From positions 1 through 7,811 of the forward strand of contig DXAH01000015.1 of the NCBI GenBank assembly GCA_019117105.1: a stretch of 7,811 nucleotides of DNA, read 5' to 3'. Below are positions 7,171-7,811 of the stretch, piece after piece (positions within the stretch are counted from its first letter, which is position 1; each line of letters opens with the position of its first letter). The notes under the pieces were generated by a model. It saw only the letters and a program-made list of their open reading frames with translations. It was not told the DNA's origin and ran no database searches. The stretch is from Duodenibacillus intestinigallinarum (GTDB taxonomy: Bacteria > Pseudomonadota > Gammaproteobacteria > Burkholderiales > Burkholderiaceae_F). A program made the position numbers and the translations under genes.

Positions 7171-7287
7171 AGTGAATCCCGTTGGGGATCAGCAACAGAA
7201 ACCAACTTGCAGCAGGCAATGCCAGCCAGCAGGAATCCCCCGTCGTGAGTCGGTGGGAGGATGTCAATTGACCTATTTTTGGCAGCT
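7171..7287 (+). ncRNA. Omega-RNA scaffold and guide of the TnpB element
   Basis: The DNA right after the tnpB stop folds as a compact RNA. Hairpin 1 is ATCCC (7176-7180)/GGGAT with loop GTTG (7181-7184). Hairpin 2 is GC-A-GGC (7212-7217)/GCC-A-GC (7221-7226) with loop AAT and one A-A mismatch. The terminal hairpin is TCCCCCG (7236-7242)/CGG-T-GGGA (7251-7258) with one bulged T. It is followed by GGATGTCAA (7259-7267), the conserved scaffold end in this family as I remember it. The guide would then be the flanking DNA from 7268, about 16-20 nt (TTGACCTATTTTTGGCAGCT). In studied systems the mature RNA is processed from the tnpB message, so its 5' end may lie inside tnpB; the limits given are the part visible outside the gene plus a 20-nt guide. 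Confidence 0.72.
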
Positions 7288-7475
7288 TCCGACTACACTG
7301 ATCTCAATCAAGTCTCTAAAACTAAGGGTTACTACTGCTTTGGGCGTCCCATTTTGCCCGCAAAGCTCGGCACAATATAGGATTCACCCCGACTAGTCAG
7401 TTAAGTCTTACAAATTCATATGCTCAAACGGCGTTGTCAACGGCTCGGGTGCGCTGTGCACGCGGGCTCGGCGGC
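7268..7475. other. Right-flank intergenic stretch upstream of the efflux gene
   Basis: No supported gene lies here. It holds the omega-RNA guide segment at its start. An imperfect hairpin follows: GCTTT/AAAGC (7337-7341/7362-7366) plus GGGC/GCCC (7342-7345/7356-7359), with a 2-nt bulge and no T run. Further on is the palindrome CGTTG-T-CAACG (7432-7442), and GGCGTTGT occurs twice (7430-7437 and 7473-7480). The efflux operon's promoter probably lies here; TATGCT (7419-7424) is a possible -10 but lacks a matching -35. The palindrome is the best candidate for a repressor operator. Confidence 0.4.
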
Positions 7476-7493
7476 GTTGTTCTCAAAAACAAC
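7476..7493 (+). promoter_or_regulatory. Hairpin directly before the efflux-adaptor start codon
   Basis: GTTGTT (7476-7481) and AACAAC (7488-7493) form a perfect 6-bp inverted repeat with loop CTCAAA, ending at the base before ATG 7494. It occupies the place where a Shine-Dalgarno would be expected, and no purine-rich site is visible. It may limit translation initiation; the stem is AT-rich and weak. Confidence 0.35.
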
Positions 7494-7811
7494 ATGACTT
7501 TATTGCCTCGCTTTTTCGCTCGTGCGGGTTTTGCCGCTTGCGCCGGACTGATGTGTTCCGCTCTGTTGCTTACGGGATGCCAGGAAAAAAAGGCTGTCCA
7601 GGTGCAACGTCCGCCGATTCCCGTCACTTACGTCACTGCCACGATCGCCGATGAAAACATCTGGGTCGAAGCGCTGGGCGAAACCGAAGGTGTTAAGCAA
7701 GCCGAGGTACGCGCACAAGTTTCCGGCATCCTCGAAAAAATTGCCTACAAGGAAGGCGATCGCGTCAAAGAAGGCGATACGCTCTTTTTGATTGATCAAG
7801 ATACGTATCGT
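7494..7811 (+). CDS. RND efflux pump periplasmic adaptor (membrane-fusion lipoprotein), N-terminal part
   Basis: Incomplete at the 3' side; 106 codons are present and the frame is open to the window edge. Proteins of this type link an inner-membrane RND transporter to an outer-membrane channel and export drugs or other toxic compounds. The N-terminus is a lipoprotein signal: Arg6/Arg10, a hydrophobic stretch ending LLLTG, and Cys29 as the lipidated residue. The mature region reads IPVTYVTA (42-49), then the first half of the lipoyl-like hairpin, AEVRAQVSGILEKI (70-83), KEGDRVKEGDTLFLID (86-101) and TYR, matching the AcrA/MexA pattern. ATG 7494 is chosen because it gives a complete signal peptide; the frame stays open upstream but encodes nothing similar. 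An RND transporter gene is expected next. The TnpB element ends 226 bp upstream, so its insertion could have altered the promoter region. Confidence 0.88.
   Translation, partial: MTLLPRFFARAGFAACAGLMCSALLLTGCQEKKAVQVQRPPIPVTYVTATIADENIWVEALGETEGVKQAEVRAQVSGILEKIAYKEGDRVKEGDTLFLIDQDTYR

Larger units (their letters stand above)
5914..7267 (+). mobile_element. IS605-family element carrying tnpB only (left end approximate)
   Basis: The unit comprises a short AT-rich left region, tnpB, and a structured right end that stops at ...GATGTCAA (7267). No tnpA (Y1 HUH transposase) lies in the window, so movement would need a transposase in trans. The right end carries GAAT (7233-7236) at the foot of the terminal hairpin and TCAA (7264-7267) at the boundary, the pair of guide and cleavage tetranucleotides I recall for IS608. 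No target-site duplication is expected for this family. The left end is not resolved: 5914, just after TTGAG (5909-5913), is a guess based on AAAG (5922-5925) followed by an imperfect hairpin (5924-5944); the true end could be anywhere in about 5865-5955. Confidence 0.6.

Noticed and set aside
7337..7366. Imperfect hairpin taken as a terminator for tnpB
   Set aside because: It has a 2-nt bulge and a 10-nt loop, and is followed by TCGGCAC with no T run on either strand.
1..7811. CRISPR array, tRNA or rRNA
   Set aside because: No regularly spaced repeats, cloverleaf-like segments or rRNA-like stretches were seen on either strand.

Overview
The window looks like chromosomal DNA of a Gram-negative proteobacterium, probably a betaproteobacterium. 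This rests on a DinB polymerase with a terminal clamp-binding tail, a RhlE-type RNA helicase with a long basic tail, two lipoproteins with clear lipoboxes, and the start of an RND-type efflux adaptor. Base composition looks slightly above half G+C. A Sutterellaceae-like gut bacterium would fit, but that is a guess.

Layout: (1) 1-246 holds no convincing gene; a perfect 11-bp inverted repeat lies at 14-41. (2) dinB (DNA polymerase IV) runs leftward, 247-1338. (3) A 341-bp divergent intergenic stretch separates it from (4) a rightward pair: a RhlE-like DEAD-box helicase (1680-3518, GTG start) and, 10 bp later, a small lipoprotein (3529-3915). (5) The pair is closed by an intrinsic terminator (3942-3967). 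A second terminator-shaped hairpin (4017-4036) sits directly against the ribosome binding site of (6) a three-domain Xaa-Pro aminopeptidase (4053-5864). (7) After a structured hairpin (5867-5910) comes an IS605-family element without tnpA. It carries an intact tnpB (5962-7170) followed by a well-formed omega-RNA scaffold ending at ...GATGTCAA (7267), with the flanking DNA as its natural guide. (8) From 7494 to the window edge is the N-terminal part of a lipoprotein membrane-fusion protein of an RND efflux pump.

The housekeeping genes (DNA lesion bypass, RNA remodelling, proline-peptide turnover, efflux) show no obvious shared pathway. The accessory part is the TnpB/omega-RNA unit, inserted between the peptidase and the efflux gene. 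All three RuvC acidic residues and both zinc-binding CxxC pairs are present. The downstream RNA shows three hairpins, a possible pseudoknot, and GAAT/TCAA elements like those of IS608 right ends, so the nuclease and its RNA both look intact. This is the most interesting system in the window, but it belongs to a known class; I see nothing that requires a wholly new system.
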